Shown here: positions 54,682-63,742 of the stretch, piece by piece | Layout: every line of letters starts with the position of its first letter | How positions within the stretch are numbered: position 1 is the stretch's first letter | Origin: Peribacillus muralis | Lineage (GTDB): Bacteria > Bacillota > Bacilli > Bacillales > DSM-1321 | Assembly: GCF_001645685.2 (NCBI RefSeq) | Contig: NZ_CP017080.1 | Span: forward strand, 2,408,001 to 2,472,000 | DNA length: 64,000 nucleotides | Direction: 5' to 3' | Notes under the pieces: model-generated | What the model was told of the DNA's origin: nothing | Databases searched by the model: none | What the model saw: the letters and a program-made list of their open reading frames with translations, nothing else | Position numbers and translations under genes: made by a program

Positions 54682-54892
54682 AGTAAAAAACCCCTTTGAT
54701 TCATATTTGTTGGTGTAAAACCCCGAGTGAATTCCTGGGCTCCGTTATTAATGGAATGCACCTATACCATTATTACCCATGGTTTCATATTACAATAAGG
54801 AACATTTGTTCGTCAACACAAACTTATGAATAACAGATAAACCTTGATTTTCTTGTTACCTTTCATCGGTTGTATCAAAAGTAGAAGATTCC

Positions 54893-55326
54893 TCACTCAT
54901 CATCACTAAACCTCCCCATCATAATGGAATTATAATATTTGCCATCTGCTAGAATTTTGTCATTTTTTAAAACCCCTTCCACTTCAAAATCATATTTTTT
55001 ATAAAGATTAATAGCGATATCATTGGTTTCAAGAACGATTAAAGTCATTTTCTTGATTTCATTTGAGTTTGCCCAGTCTATGGATTCTTTTAACAGGCTT
55101 TTTCCTATACCATATCCCCAGAATTCTTTTAATGCACATACACCAAATTCCACTTTATGAGACAATTTTTTTATTAACTTCAGCTACTAAAAATAAGTTA
55201 TTAATACTTTGTGTATCCTCTTTAATTATTTGTTTAAAACTTGCTTCATCTAACATCCTTATCCAGGGCAGACCTTATCATATAGTGCATGTTATTGACT
55301 TCATATTTTCTATGATTGATTTTCAT
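54893..55326 (-). pseudogene. GNAT acetyltransferase with internal deletions
   Basis: Start ATG 55326 has GGAGGGG and gives MKINHRKYEVNNMHYMIRSA and LDKDVR, then a stop. The next frame resumes DEASFKQIIKEDTQSINNLF and LVAEVNKKIV, then stops. The third holds SHKVEFGVCALKEFWGYGIG, KSLLKESIDWANSNEIKKMT and LYKKYDFEVEG, the acetyl-CoA-binding core and C-terminus. Family comparison implies that short stretches are missing at both junctions, not just single bases. Confidence 0.75.
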
Positions 55327-55452
55327 TACGTCCCCTCCGTGTTTAAGCGGATAAGAGTACTTTTTTTAAGTATCCAATTAATTAAAAGCTTTATCATTCA
55401 AATACATTTCCTTTTTTCACTAAACACAAATCCATTATCTTGAATATGATAA

Positions 55453-55474
55453 AACGAGCCCTTTAAGGCTCGTT
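55453..55474 (-). terminator. terminator of the SDR gene
   Basis: Perfect 8-base arms AACGAGCC / GGCTCGTT with a 6-base loop, then TTTTATC on the minus strand, 10 bases after the stop. Confidence 0.85.
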
Positions 55475-55484
55475 CGTTGATTGC

Positions 55485-56162
55485 TTACTGATCAATCGAA
55501 TCTGCAAGCTTCTCGATATCGTCAGAAGGATGAATGTGAAGGCCTGCGGTCGATGTTTGGGCTGCGGCATACATGGCTGCGGCTACCTTTTTCGCTTCTA
55601 TGGCACGATAGGGTCGGAGGGGTCCAATGAAGATGAATTGGGCGGTGGAGATCAATAAACCTGAAATCTTCTCACCTGCCCTGAATTCATCCCGGTCGCC
55701 AAGAAGTAAGGAGGGGCGAAATATATGGACTGATTTCAGACCTAATTGCTTAAGCCCGTCTTCGACGTCGCCCTTCACACGACTGTAAAAAAAGGCTGAT
55801 TTTGAATTGGCTCCCATAGCCGTTATGACAAGTATTTTCTCGACATTGCAGCTCTTCGCGATTCTCGCCGCTTCCATAAGATAGTCATAATCCACTTTAC
55901 GAAACGCTTCTTTTGATTTTGCCTTCTTGATTGTTGTACCCAAGCATATAAACACATCCGTGACGTTAAATAAATGTGCAAAAGAAGATAAACGTTCGAA
56001 ATCTACAGTATGTAACATGCAATTCGGTTCATTAATTTCCACATTCCTTCTTGTAAGCAAGTGAATTTCCTTATAAATATCGCTTTTACTTAGTTGTTTG
56101 ACGAGCTGGGTACCTACGACCCCCGTTGCCCCTAAAACCATTGCTGTCTTCATATTAATCAT
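55485..56162 (-). CDS. atypical short-chain dehydrogenase/NAD(P)-binding protein (YraR/HTATIP2-like)
   Basis: About 225 residues. AMVLGATGVVGTQLVKQLSK is the NAD(P)-binding loop (GATGVVG). VTDVFICLGTTIKKAKSKEA and FRKVDYDYLMEAARIAK follow the TIP30/YraR pattern. FYSRVKGDVEDGL holds the YxxxK-like catalytic region, and IFRPSLLLGDRDE follows. Substrate unknown. AAGGA lies four bases from ATG 56162. Downstream of a phosphatase gene on the same strand but 64 bases apart. Confidence 0.82.
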   Translation of the reverse strand: MINMKTAMVLGATGVVGTQLVKQLSKSDIYKEIHLLTRRNVEINEPNCMLHTVDFERLSSFAHLFNVTDVFICLGTTIKKAKSKEAFRKVDYDYLMEAARIAKSCNVEKILVITAMGANSKSAFFYSRVKGDVEDGLKQLGLKSVHIFRPSLLLGDRDEFRAGEKISGLLISTAQFIFIGPLRPYRAIEAKKVAAAMYAAAQTSTAGLHIHPSDDIEKLADSIDQ

Positions 56163-56226
56163 GATTTCCTTCTTTCCTTCATGAGCTGGCAATAGGCGTC
56201 CTTCATTTCATTTATCTTTGTTAGCA

Positions 56227-56802
56227 TTATGATAAATGATTTATTTGATTGAAGTCTTTAATGATCCATGAATCGACCTCGAATCTTATCGTGCTCAAGC
56301 ATGCATTGGACAAACGCATATCATTGGATACAATTGATTCGTTGGACATCAACCGTAATATGAAATGAATGACGGCTCCGTGTGCAACAAGTATCACTTT
56401 CTTTTCTGGATATTCCTCCTGGATTTCTTGCAGTCCCTTCATCAGCCGGCTAGTGAGTGCCTCCTCGCTTTCCTGGCCAGGATATGCTTTAGCTTTGAAT
56501 GTTGCCTTTCTTTTTGCGGCTGTCAATCCTTCAGCGGCTCCAAAATTCTTTTCAATGAATTCGATTTTCTCAATTACCGGAACATCCATATAATGAGCAA
56601 TGATATCAGCCGTTTCCCTTGCCCTTATAAGCGGACTTGTAATGATTACATCCCAATTCTCTTTTATCAAGAATTCACCACATTGACGAGCCTGTATCCT
56701 TCCGAGTTCATTCAAAGGAATATCTGTCTGACCCTGCAGTTTTCCCTGTGCATTCCAATCCGTTTGGCCATGCCGTACTAAACAAATCGTCGTAATTGTC
56801 AT
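56227..56802 (-). CDS. histidine phosphatase family protein (PhoE/GpmB-like)
   Basis: 191 residues. CLVRHGQTDWNAQGKLQGQT is the RHG phospho-His motif, followed by ITSPLIRARETADIIAHYMD with the conserved Arg, EKNFGAAEG with the acid, and VILVAHGAVIHFIL with the second His. Members are broad phosphatases or cobalamin and phosphoglycerate enzymes; the substrate is open. AAAGG precedes ATG 56802. It begins 9 bases after the 56812 gene, so the two are one transcript. Confidence 0.88.
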   Translation of the reverse strand: MTITTICLVRHGQTDWNAQGKLQGQTDIPLNELGRIQARQCGEFLIKENWDVIITSPLIRARETADIIAHYMDVPVIEKIEFIEKNFGAAEGLTAAKRKATFKAKAYPGQESEEALTSRLMKGLQEIQEEYPEKKVILVAHGAVIHFILRLMSNESIVSNDMRLSNACLSTIRFEVDSWIIKDFNQINHLS

Positions 56803-56811
56803 CAAGCCTTT

Positions 56812-57132
56812 CTATATTGGATTAAGTTGGCTTTCCTGTCCTTCAATAATTGAATATCCTTCGGCCTCCGACCCTACCCATTTTTCATGCAATCGTATTC
56901 TCCCGTCAGTCAATATCTCTTGGTGGAAAAACAGCTGCCGCCTCTTTTTCTTTGATATGATTGTAGCGGAATTGAAGAGTCCTCTCAGGGTGCCTTTCAT
57001 AATTTCACCGCCCTGATAGCTCCCTGAAATAATGGAACCTTCCTGTGCATAATGAAAGGACGTACTGCCCGATGCTTCTCCGTTTTCTGTTTGACTTTTT
57101 CCTTTAAAACCCCGCCCGTCATGATTAATCAT
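56812..57132 (-). CDS. small conserved hypothetical protein (often labelled N-acetylglutamate synthase)
   Basis: 106 residues. MINHDGRGFKGKSQTENGEA, HYAQEGSIISGSYQGGEIMK and GRIRLHEKWVGSEAEG match a small beta-rich Bacillus family often given the label N-acetylglutamate synthase, without the GNAT fold that enzyme needs. Real function unknown. GGAGG is spaced 7 bases from ATG 57132; longer in-frame starts have no ribosome site. Followed directly by the histidine phosphatase gene. Confidence 0.65.
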   Translation of the reverse strand: MINHDGRGFKGKSQTENGEASGSTSFHYAQEGSIISGSYQGGEIMKGTLRGLFNSATIISKKKRRQLFFHQEILTDGRIRLHEKWVGSEAEGYSIIEGQESQLNPI

Positions 57133-57382
57133 CATCAATCCTCCAATGATTGATTTAGGATAATCATACCAAATTCCCACAAAAAAGAGTATGTTGAGAT
57201 TCGTTAAAAAGATAAAATATGATTAAATTCCTTCTCGAAAAACGGACACAAAAAATACATAATATTCCCATTGAATTTCGTTAATGAATTGTGGTTAGAT
57301 TATGGAAGATGTTACATGTGGGATGGTCATCCCCAATGCTCAGACATCGGAATATAACTAGAAGATATGGTGAGGTGCTCTT

Positions 57383-57904
57383 TTGAAAGAAATACTTCTG
57401 ATTTTACTTTTGCAACTTATTTACGTACCGATTTACACGTTGCGAACCATTTTCTTAGTGAAAAATATCACCGTTCTTGCCTCGATACTGGGCATTGCAG
57501 AAATGTTAGTGTACGTTTTTGGATTATCGCTCGTATTTGGCGGTGACCAAAGCATCCTGGCCATGGTTGTATATGCCGTCGGTTTTGGAATCGGAATTAT
57601 TTTTGGAACGAAAATTGAGCAAAAACTCGCCATCGGCTACATAAATGTAACCGTCAATACTCAATCCAAAAATGCACAGTTAGTCGATACGCTTAGGAAC
57701 AATGGATTCGGTGTCACTCTCTATACAGGTGAGGGCAGGGATAGCAACCGTTTTCGAATGGAAATCTTGACGAAACGAAACCGTGAACAAGAATTAATCG
57801 CAACCGTAGAAAAATTCGAACCGAAGGCTTTCATCATTTCGTATGAACCGCGTTATTTCAAAGGCGGATTTTTACTGGATCGGTTGAAAAATAAGGCAAG
57901 CTAA
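57383..57904 (+). CDS. UPF0316 (YebE) membrane protein, DUF2179 domain
   Basis: 173 residues. Three N-terminal helices (ILLILLLQLIYVPIYTLRTI, ASILGIAEMLVYVFGLSLVF, AMVVYAVGFGIGIIFG) precede a cytoplasmic DUF2179 domain (KNAQLVDTLRNNGFGVTLYT, GEGRDSNRFRMEILTKR). The family has no proven role; DUF2179 resembles nucleotide-binding DAC-associated and transporter regulatory modules. Start by TTG or ATG near 57383 behind GGTG. Single gene with a strong terminator. Confidence 0.85.
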   Translation: MKEILLILLLQLIYVPIYTLRTIFLVKNITVLASILGIAEMLVYVFGLSLVFGGDQSILAMVVYAVGFGIGIIFGTKIEQKLAIGYINVTVNTQSKNAQLVDTLRNNGFGVTLYTGEGRDSNRFRMEILTKRNREQELIATVEKFEPKAFIISYEPRYFKGGFLLDRLKNKAS

Positions 57905-57908
57905 AAGC

Positions 57909-57948
57909 AAAAAGGGAAAGCCCTCTCTCATGATGGCTTTCCCTTTTT
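57909..57948. terminator. bidirectional terminator
   Basis: 14-base arms AAAAAGGGAAAGCC / GGCTTTCCCTTTTT with a 12-base loop. It serves the UPF0316 gene and overlaps the stop of the convergent HNH gene. Confidence 0.9.
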
Positions 57949-58225
57949 ATTTGGTTTTTGATTTTTTTATTTTCACTGCTTTCGTTGCCGGCTGTTTTTT
58001 AATCCACTTTATATATTTTTTTAAAGAGTCATCATCCTTTAGCAATGCTATCGTATAGAGGCGGATGGCTAGCTCCTTATTTGAATATGACGCGTGAATC
58101 TGTTTATGGCATGATTTACAAAGAGCGGCAGTCGGTAAATGACTGCCGCCTTCTTCTCTTGGTATTAAATGATGAACGGTCAATTCTATCCCATCTCTTT
58201 GACAAAGCTCACAATTACCTATCAT
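57947..58225 (-). CDS. small HNH endonuclease-like protein
   Basis: 92 residues. CELCQRDGIELTVHHLIPRE, GGSHLPTAALCKSCHKQIHA gives the two CxxC pairs and the HNH core (HH, then C..CH..IH). The C-terminus is Lys-rich (KAVKIKKSKTK). It could nick nucleic acid or serve as a zinc-bound DNA-binding protein. Starts 15 bases after the 58241 gene and is co-transcribed with it. Confidence 0.82.
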   Translation of the reverse strand: MIGNCELCQRDGIELTVHHLIPREEGGSHLPTAALCKSCHKQIHASYSNKELAIRLYTIALLKDDDSLKKYIKWIKKQPATKAVKIKKSKTK

Positions 58226-58240
58226 TATTAAGCACGTCCG

Positions 58241-58639
58241 TTAAGGCTTAACGGATTTCCCTTCCTCAACGATATGAAACATCAAATGGGCAAGGTGATG
58301 GACGGGCCCGTAGTCTTCTTCATCGTCTTCTTCCACTTCTGCACTGTCATTCATGCCTTGCAAATAAAGCGCCATGAATTCATAAAAATCAGGTTTAGAA
58401 AAGGAATAACAATCACTTGGATCTTGATCACCTTCTTCATACTGTAAAACCAAATGAGATAAATCCCCCTCATCATCTTCAGCATCAAAAAAGACGAAAT
58501 ATCCGATATTAGTATCCAAATCAAATAACCTGCGAAATCCACGGGACGTCGTTTTTTCAAACTCAGCGGCTGTCAGTTTTTGCACCTGCATGCTGTCTAC
58601 ATTATCTTCCTGATGGAAACCCACGATGAATGTCTTCAT
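58241..58639 (-). CDS. conserved hypothetical acidic protein
   Basis: 132 residues. The N-terminal half is alpha/beta (MKTFIVGFHQEDNVDSMQVQ, KLTAAEFEKTTSRGFRRLFD), with a very acidic stretch near the end (SAEVEEDDEEDYGPVHHLAH). No membrane segment or known motif. I do not recognise the family. AGGAGG is well spaced from ATG 58639. Operon partner of the HNH gene. Confidence 0.6.
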   Translation of the reverse strand: MKTFIVGFHQEDNVDSMQVQKLTAAEFEKTTSRGFRRLFDLDTNIGYFVFFDAEDDEGDLSHLVLQYEEGDQDPSDCYSFSKPDFYEFMALYLQGMNDSAEVEEDDEEDYGPVHHLAHLMFHIVEEGKSVKP

Positions 58640-58703
58640 CACATTACCTCCTACCTGAATATCGGTAATCAATAGTATCCCCATTTAACAGGATTTATCC
58701 AAA

Positions 58704-59459
58704 TTAAATATTTGCTTCCAAGATGACCGGGCAATGATCGCTGCCCATGATATCACAGTGGATGTTTGCATCCTTGAGAGAATCGGACAATCGTTTTGAA
58801 ACGATGAAATAATCGATTCTCCATCCAATATTCCGCTCTCTTACTTTACTCATATACGACCACCAAGTATAGGCACCTTCCTGTAACGGATAAAAATGGC
58901 GAAATGTATCGATAAATCCTGCATGAAGCAACTCAGTCATCTTACCACGTTCTTCAAGCGTAAAACCTGAATTGCCGATGTTAGGTTTTGGGTTTTTCAA
59001 ATCGATTTCCTGATGTGCGACATTAAGATCGCCACAAAAGATGACCGGTTTAACCATGTCGAGCCCCTTAAGGTACTCGATCATCGCTTCTTCCCATTCG
59101 AGACGATAATCGAGCCTCGTCAAATCCCTTTTGGCGTTTGGTGTATATACATTCACCATAAAAAATTTCTCGTATTCGAGGGTGATGATCCTTCCTTCTG
59201 GTTCCTCGGTCAAGTCGCCTACACCATATTTCACTGAGAGCGGTTTTTCCTTTGTAAAGATGGCAGTACCTGAATACCCTTTTTTCAACGCATAATTCCA
59301 ATATTGATGGTACCCTTCAAGTTCAAGTGAAATTTGCCCTTCTTGAAGCTTCGTTTCTTGAAGACAGAATATATCCGCATCAACGTCTTTAAAATAATCT
59401 AAAAATCCTTTCTTCACACAAGCCCTAATTCCATTTACGTTCCAGGAAACCAATTTCAT
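58704..59459 (-). CDS. exoA: exodeoxyribonuclease III / AP endonuclease ExoA
   Basis: 251 residues. MKLVSWNVNGIRACVKKGFL, IFCLQETKLQ (catalytic Glu), NVYTPNAKRDLTRLDYRLEW, FCGDLNVAHQEIDLKNPKPN and the end IMGSDHCPVILEANI match the EEP-fold Xth family, with Asp-His in the last motif. It cleaves DNA 5' of abasic sites and trims 3' blocked ends. GGAGAG precedes the ATG. Monocistronic. Confidence 0.94.
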   Translation of the reverse strand: MKLVSWNVNGIRACVKKGFLDYFKDVDADIFCLQETKLQEGQISLELEGYHQYWNYALKKGYSGTAIFTKEKPLSVKYGVGDLTEEPEGRIITLEYEKFFMVNVYTPNAKRDLTRLDYRLEWEEAMIEYLKGLDMVKPVIFCGDLNVAHQEIDLKNPKPNIGNSGFTLEERGKMTELLHAGFIDTFRHFYPLQEGAYTWWSYMSKVRERNIGWRIDYFIVSKRLSDSLKDANIHCDIMGSDHCPVILEANI

Positions 59460-59533
59460 GTTTTCTTAAACTCTCCTTATATCCGTTAATTTCTTTTCTT
59501 ATCCACTATACTATTTATCCGATTTTTTTCCCA

Positions 59534-61039
59534 TTAGAGTACATTGGAAAACAATCTGGCAAATGATTCTTTTGAACGTTCGAGCATACTGCGATTATTA
59601 TATTCAATGGGGTCAAGTTTTTCACTATCCAGCATATCTTCCTTATAATGAGAGATAAGATCACCGATGGAACGGCTGCCCATAAGGAAGACATTGACTT
59701 CGAAATTCAGATGAAAACTTCTCATATCCATGTTTGCCGTGCCGATGGAGGCGATATCGCCATCAACGATGATGAGTTTCTGATGTAAGAAACCTTTTTT
59801 ATACGAGTAAACTTCAACGCCATATTGAAGCAGCTCCCCGAAATAGGAGCGGCTGCCGTATTGTGTCAAGAAACCATCATTTACCGCAGGAACCATTAAC
59901 CTAACCTGGATTCCTTTTACGGCCGCATGTTTGATAGCTGCTTTGATCGCTTGATTAGGCACGAAGTATGGACTGGCAATCCAAACTGATTCGGTAGCGT
60001 TATTGATAAGTGCATAGTAAAAATCACTCATGATTCCCTGCTGCGTATCGGGCCCGCTAGCCACCACCTGGACAGCTCCGTCCCCTTTTCCGCCTTCGCT
60101 TTTCAGTTCCGGACGCTCTTGCAATACATCTTCGCCACTGACATATTCCCAATCCAAAAGAAAAACGGTATGAAGCATATATACCGCTTCCCCTTTAAGG
60201 ACCATATGTGTGTCCCTCCAGAATCCAATCTCTTTATTTCTTCCTAGATACTCCTCACCGACGTTCAAGCCGCCGACAAAGCCAATCTCTCCGTCGATGA
60301 TGATGATCTTCCGGTGATTTCTGAAATTGAATTTTTGATTGAAAAATCCATTTTTCAAAGGAGAAAACGGAAAGGCTTTTATACCGGCATTTTTCATTCG
60401 TTTAATTTCGTTATTCGACAGCTTTAAACTGCCGGCTGCATCAAAAATGAATAAAACTTCCACTCCAGCTTGTGCTTTTTCAATGAGGATATCGATTATT
60501 TCCGTGCCAAGCCTATCTGATCGAAAAATATAATACTCAATATGAATGAACTTTTCTGCCTTTTTTAACTGTTTTATGATTTCCGTAAACGTTTCATTGC
60601 CATTTTTCAAGACTTCCGTTTTGGAAGACGTACTGATAGTGGTCTCAGAAGCATTTTTGGCAAACGCTGCAAACGATTGCTGGTGATTATTCAAGAATGA
60701 TAAATCTGGAGCTGATACCTGTTTTACAAGGCTCTTCCATTCCGCTCGATCTCGTTTCCTTTTGGTTTGATATAAATAACCTTTTAAATAGAGTTGTCCT
60801 GAAAATAAATAAAACACATATCCGAAAACAGGGAAAAACAGCAGGACGTACATCCATAATAGCGTTTCGTGCGCAAATCGATTTTCGAGCATGAGGGAAA
60901 ACATCGTTACGAACATGACAAATATATATAATCCCATAAAAAACAGCTTCATATCAATGCTAACTTGCGTAAACAAAATTACGTAAACAGCAGCGATTAT
61001 TATAAATAAAAATATAATTTCCATTCTTCTTCTTTTCAT
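59534..61039 (-). CDS. cls: cardiolipin synthase
   Basis: 501 residues. Two N-terminal helices (IIFLFIIIAAVYVILF and the following MKLFFMGLYIFVMFVTMFSL) anchor a PLD-type catalytic region with two HKD motifs, HRKIIIIDGEIGFVGGLNVG and HQKLIIVDGDIASIGTANMD. It joins two phosphatidylglycerols to make cardiolipin at the inner membrane face. AGGAG is nine bases from the ATG, whose start MKRRRM is strongly basic. No operon partner in the window. Confidence 0.93.
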   Translation of the reverse strand: MKRRRMEIIFLFIIIAAVYVILFTQVSIDMKLFFMGLYIFVMFVTMFSLMLENRFAHETLLWMYVLLFFPVFGYVFYLFSGQLYLKGYLYQTKRKRDRAEWKSLVKQVSAPDLSFLNNHQQSFAAFAKNASETTISTSSKTEVLKNGNETFTEIIKQLKKAEKFIHIEYYIFRSDRLGTEIIDILIEKAQAGVEVLFIFDAAGSLKLSNNEIKRMKNAGIKAFPFSPLKNGFFNQKFNFRNHRKIIIIDGEIGFVGGLNVGEEYLGRNKEIGFWRDTHMVLKGEAVYMLHTVFLLDWEYVSGEDVLQERPELKSEGGKGDGAVQVVASGPDTQQGIMSDFYYALINNATESVWIASPYFVPNQAIKAAIKHAAVKGIQVRLMVPAVNDGFLTQYGSRSYFGELLQYGVEVYSYKKGFLHQKLIIVDGDIASIGTANMDMRSFHLNFEVNVFLMGSRSIGDLISHYKEDMLDSEKLDPIEYNNRSMLERSKESFARLFSNVL

Positions 61040-61112
61040 CTTTTCATTCTCCTACACAGCAATTTTTTATATACATATAATCCATATACCCATAATTGAT
61101 GGCAAAAGAAAC

Positions 61113-61148
61113 AAAACACTTACGAAGATATATTTTCGTAAGTGTTTT
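61113..61148 (-). terminator. glgA terminator (end of glg operon)
   Basis: 14-base arms AAAACACTTACGAA / TTCGTAAGTGTTTT with an 8-base loop and a T-tract on the minus strand, 13 bases after the glgA stop. No glgP follows. Confidence 0.9.
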
Positions 61149-61161
61149 GCTTGATTCTTAT

Positions 61162-62601
61162 CTATTTCTTCAGGACGGGAAGCAGGCTCTCATATAACTT
61201 TATATAAGCCAGAGATGAAGAAGTCCAACTAAAGTCCAGCTTCATGGCACGTTCGACCAGACTCTTCCATTGCTTCGGCTGGAACTTATACAGCCCCACC
61301 GATTGCTCAATGGTATGAAGCATTTCGTGTGCATTATAATTTCTAAAACTGAAGCCATTCCCTTCACCTGTAAATTGATTGTAAGGAATGACGGTATCAC
61401 GAAGCCCACCTGTTTCCCTAACTAATGGAAGGGTGCCGTACCTTAAAGCCAGAAGCTGCCCAATTCCACACGGCTCGAATTGTGAAGGCATCAGGAATAT
61501 ATCAGATCCTGCATAGATTCGCCTTGCTAAACCCTCATTAAAATATGTATGGACGGAAACTTGGTTCGGATACTGTTCAGCTAATTGACGAAAGGCAGAT
61601 TCATATTGTTCCTCTCCTGTACCCAAAAGGATGAATTGAATGCCCTGGCTCATCATTTCATGAAAAACGTGGAGAATGAGATCGATTCCCTTTTGATCAA
61701 CGAGCCTTGTCACCATGGATATTACCGGAATATCTTCCTTTACTGGAAGATTCAATGATTCCTGCAACAGGCGTTTGTTTTCAAGCTTCCCCTCATAGGA
61801 ATCGAAAGGAACGGCAAGGTATCCATCTGTGCAAGGATTATATTCTTCATAATCGATTCCATTGACTATGCCTTTCAAGTCACTATTTCTTTTTCGTAAA
61901 AAACCATCCAAACTTTCTCCATAATAGGGAGTTTGAATTTCTTCTGCATAACTTTGGCTTACCGTTGTGACGACATTGGAGAATGCTAAGCCAGCTTTCA
62001 AATAGCTTACATTTCCATGAAACTCAAGACCATCGATATTAAAATATAATTCACTCAAATCCAGTAGTTCTGCTAGAACCGTTTTGGAATAGACCCCTTG
62101 GTATCGTAAATTATGTATCGTAAAGACCGTTTTAATATCCTGATAGAATGGATGATTGTGATAATGGGCTTTCAGCAATACACTGACAAGGCCAGTCTGC
62201 CAATCATGACAGTGAACGATATCCGGCTTTTCTTCCAAGTATGGCAAAGCCTCTAATATGGCACGGGAAAAAAAGGCGAATCTTTCGCCATCATCAAAAA
62301 AGCCATAACTCCCGTGTCTTTTGAAATAATACTCATTATCTAAAAAATAATATGTAATGCCATTAGAGACAAGCTTCTCAATTCCACAAAATTGCTGGCG
62401 CCAGCCTACAGGAACTTCAATGCTCGTCATATGCGTCATTTCCTTTTTGAAATGGTAAGGGAGATCCTCATATTTAGGCAGGATGACACTTACATGGACC
62501 CCCTGTTTGATTAGCGCTTTCGGGAGCGCACCTATCACGTCTCCGAGCCCTCCCGTTTTTATAAAGGGGGCGCATTCTGAAGCAGCAATTACAATGTTCA
62601 T
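61162..62601 (-). CDS. glgA: glycogen synthase GlgA
   Basis: 479 residues, the usual GT5 length. APFIKTGGLGDVIGALPKAL holds the ADP-glucose-binding KTGGL motif. HCHDWQTGLVSVLLKAHYH, LKGIVNGIDYEEYNPCTDG and MPSQFEPCGIGQLLALRYGT follow; the last contains the ExxGxxQLxAL active-site motif. It extends alpha-1,4-glucan from ADP-glucose. GGAGG precedes the ATG. It begins 17 bases after glgD and ends at a terminator, so glgP is not in this operon. Confidence 0.95.
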   Translation of the reverse strand: MNIVIAASECAPFIKTGGLGDVIGALPKALIKQGVHVSVILPKYEDLPYHFKKEMTHMTSIEVPVGWRQQFCGIEKLVSNGITYYFLDNEYYFKRHGSYGFFDDGERFAFFSRAILEALPYLEEKPDIVHCHDWQTGLVSVLLKAHYHNHPFYQDIKTVFTIHNLRYQGVYSKTVLAELLDLSELYFNIDGLEFHGNVSYLKAGLAFSNVVTTVSQSYAEEIQTPYYGESLDGFLRKRNSDLKGIVNGIDYEEYNPCTDGYLAVPFDSYEGKLENKRLLQESLNLPVKEDIPVISMVTRLVDQKGIDLILHVFHEMMSQGIQFILLGTGEEQYESAFRQLAEQYPNQVSVHTYFNEGLARRIYAGSDIFLMPSQFEPCGIGQLLALRYGTLPLVRETGGLRDTVIPYNQFTGEGNGFSFRNYNAHEMLHTIEQSVGLYKFQPKQWKSLVERAMKLDFSWTSSSLAYIKLYESLLPVLKK

Positions 62602-62618
62602 TGCCGCACCTCCTCTAT

Positions 62619-63725
62619 TTATATGACTTCCGCTTTTTTGATTACCGCAGGCTGTTCGCTGCCGATGACCGTTTTTTCTTTTGTTATTTTCACTTCTTTG
62701 TCCGTTATCGTATTTTCGACGATGGCACCTTCTTCAATTTCCCCTTTTTGCATGATGATGCTATTTCTAACGATTGCACCTTTCTTCACCTTTACCCCGC
62801 GGAAAAGAATGCTGTTTTCTACAGTCCCTTCAATATCACAACCATTTGCTATTAAAGAGTTGGTAACACTGGAAGATCTGGAATACTTTGTCGGAGCCTC
62901 ATGCTTGATTTTTGTATATACATCCCATGTATCTCCGAAAAAGGAACGGATAACGGAAGGTTTGAGAAAATTCATGTTACTGGAATGGAAACTTTCGATA
63001 GAATGGATGAATGGCATATCACCGGTAAAATTGTAGCCTTTGACTGTAAAACGATGAAGATTGGCTTTCACTGCATCTTTCAAAAAGTCATATTCCCCAC
63101 TGGCCACACAGCTTTTAATCAAATTGACCAATAAGGACTTACTGATGACGAAGGTTTCTAAACAAACATGGTCTCCAGGTCTAGGGATGGTATAAAAACT
63201 GATGTCCGAGATATCTTCATTAGAATCAACGGAGCAGGTGTGGTAGATTGGCTTCTCAATGACTTCCCCGACATAATCCTTATACACGACGGTTATATCC
63301 GCATCATGTTTTTTATGATAAGCAAGCACTTCATTAAAATCCAGTTTACTAACATGGCATCCCGGGGAAATGATGACAGTATCAGCCGCTGCCCGCTCGA
63401 AAAAGCTAAGGTGATCATAAAATTGTTTCATATCGCCTGTTACCGTTTCATCCGGATGGATGGGCGGGAGGATGAATAACCCTCCAGAACGTCTATCCAG
63501 GTTCCATTCCTTACCTGAACCAAGATGATCCATGACCGATAGATATTTTTCTTTCGGAAAAACGGCTACTTTCGATACATCGGCGTTAATGAAATTCGAC
63601 ATCGTGAAGTCTATCAAACGATAACGGCCACCAAATGGCACAGATGCTACATTACGATGAGCGGTCAGCTCTTTTAAATGTTGTTTTTCATTGATTAAGT
63701 TAATAATACCCAACACACTTTCCAT
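62619..63725 (-). CDS. glgD: glucose-1-phosphate adenylyltransferase regulatory subunit GlgD
   Basis: 368 residues. The nucleotidyltransferase domain is degenerate relative to GlgC: the N-terminal loop reads LTAHRNVASVPFGGRYRLID in place of the catalytic GGxGxRL. The C-terminal left-handed beta-helix has hexapeptide repeats (SLIANGCDIEGTVENSILFR, GVKVKKGAIVRNSIIMQKGE). GlgD pairs with GlgC as a non-catalytic partner that raises activity. 17 bases from glgC and from glgA, so one operon. Confidence 0.93.
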   Translation of the reverse strand: MESVLGIINLINEKQHLKELTAHRNVASVPFGGRYRLIDFTMSNFINADVSKVAVFPKEKYLSVMDHLGSGKEWNLDRRSGGLFILPPIHPDETVTGDMKQFYDHLSFFERAAADTVIISPGCHVSKLDFNEVLAYHKKHDADITVVYKDYVGEVIEKPIYHTCSVDSNEDISDISFYTIPRPGDHVCLETFVISKSLLVNLIKSCVASGEYDFLKDAVKANLHRFTVKGYNFTGDMPFIHSIESFHSSNMNFLKPSVIRSFFGDTWDVYTKIKHEAPTKYSRSSSVTNSLIANGCDIEGTVENSILFRGVKVKKGAIVRNSIIMQKGEIEEGAIVENTITDKEVKITKEKTVIGSEQPAVIKKAEVI

Positions 63726-63742
63726 AGCATCTTCCCCTTTTC

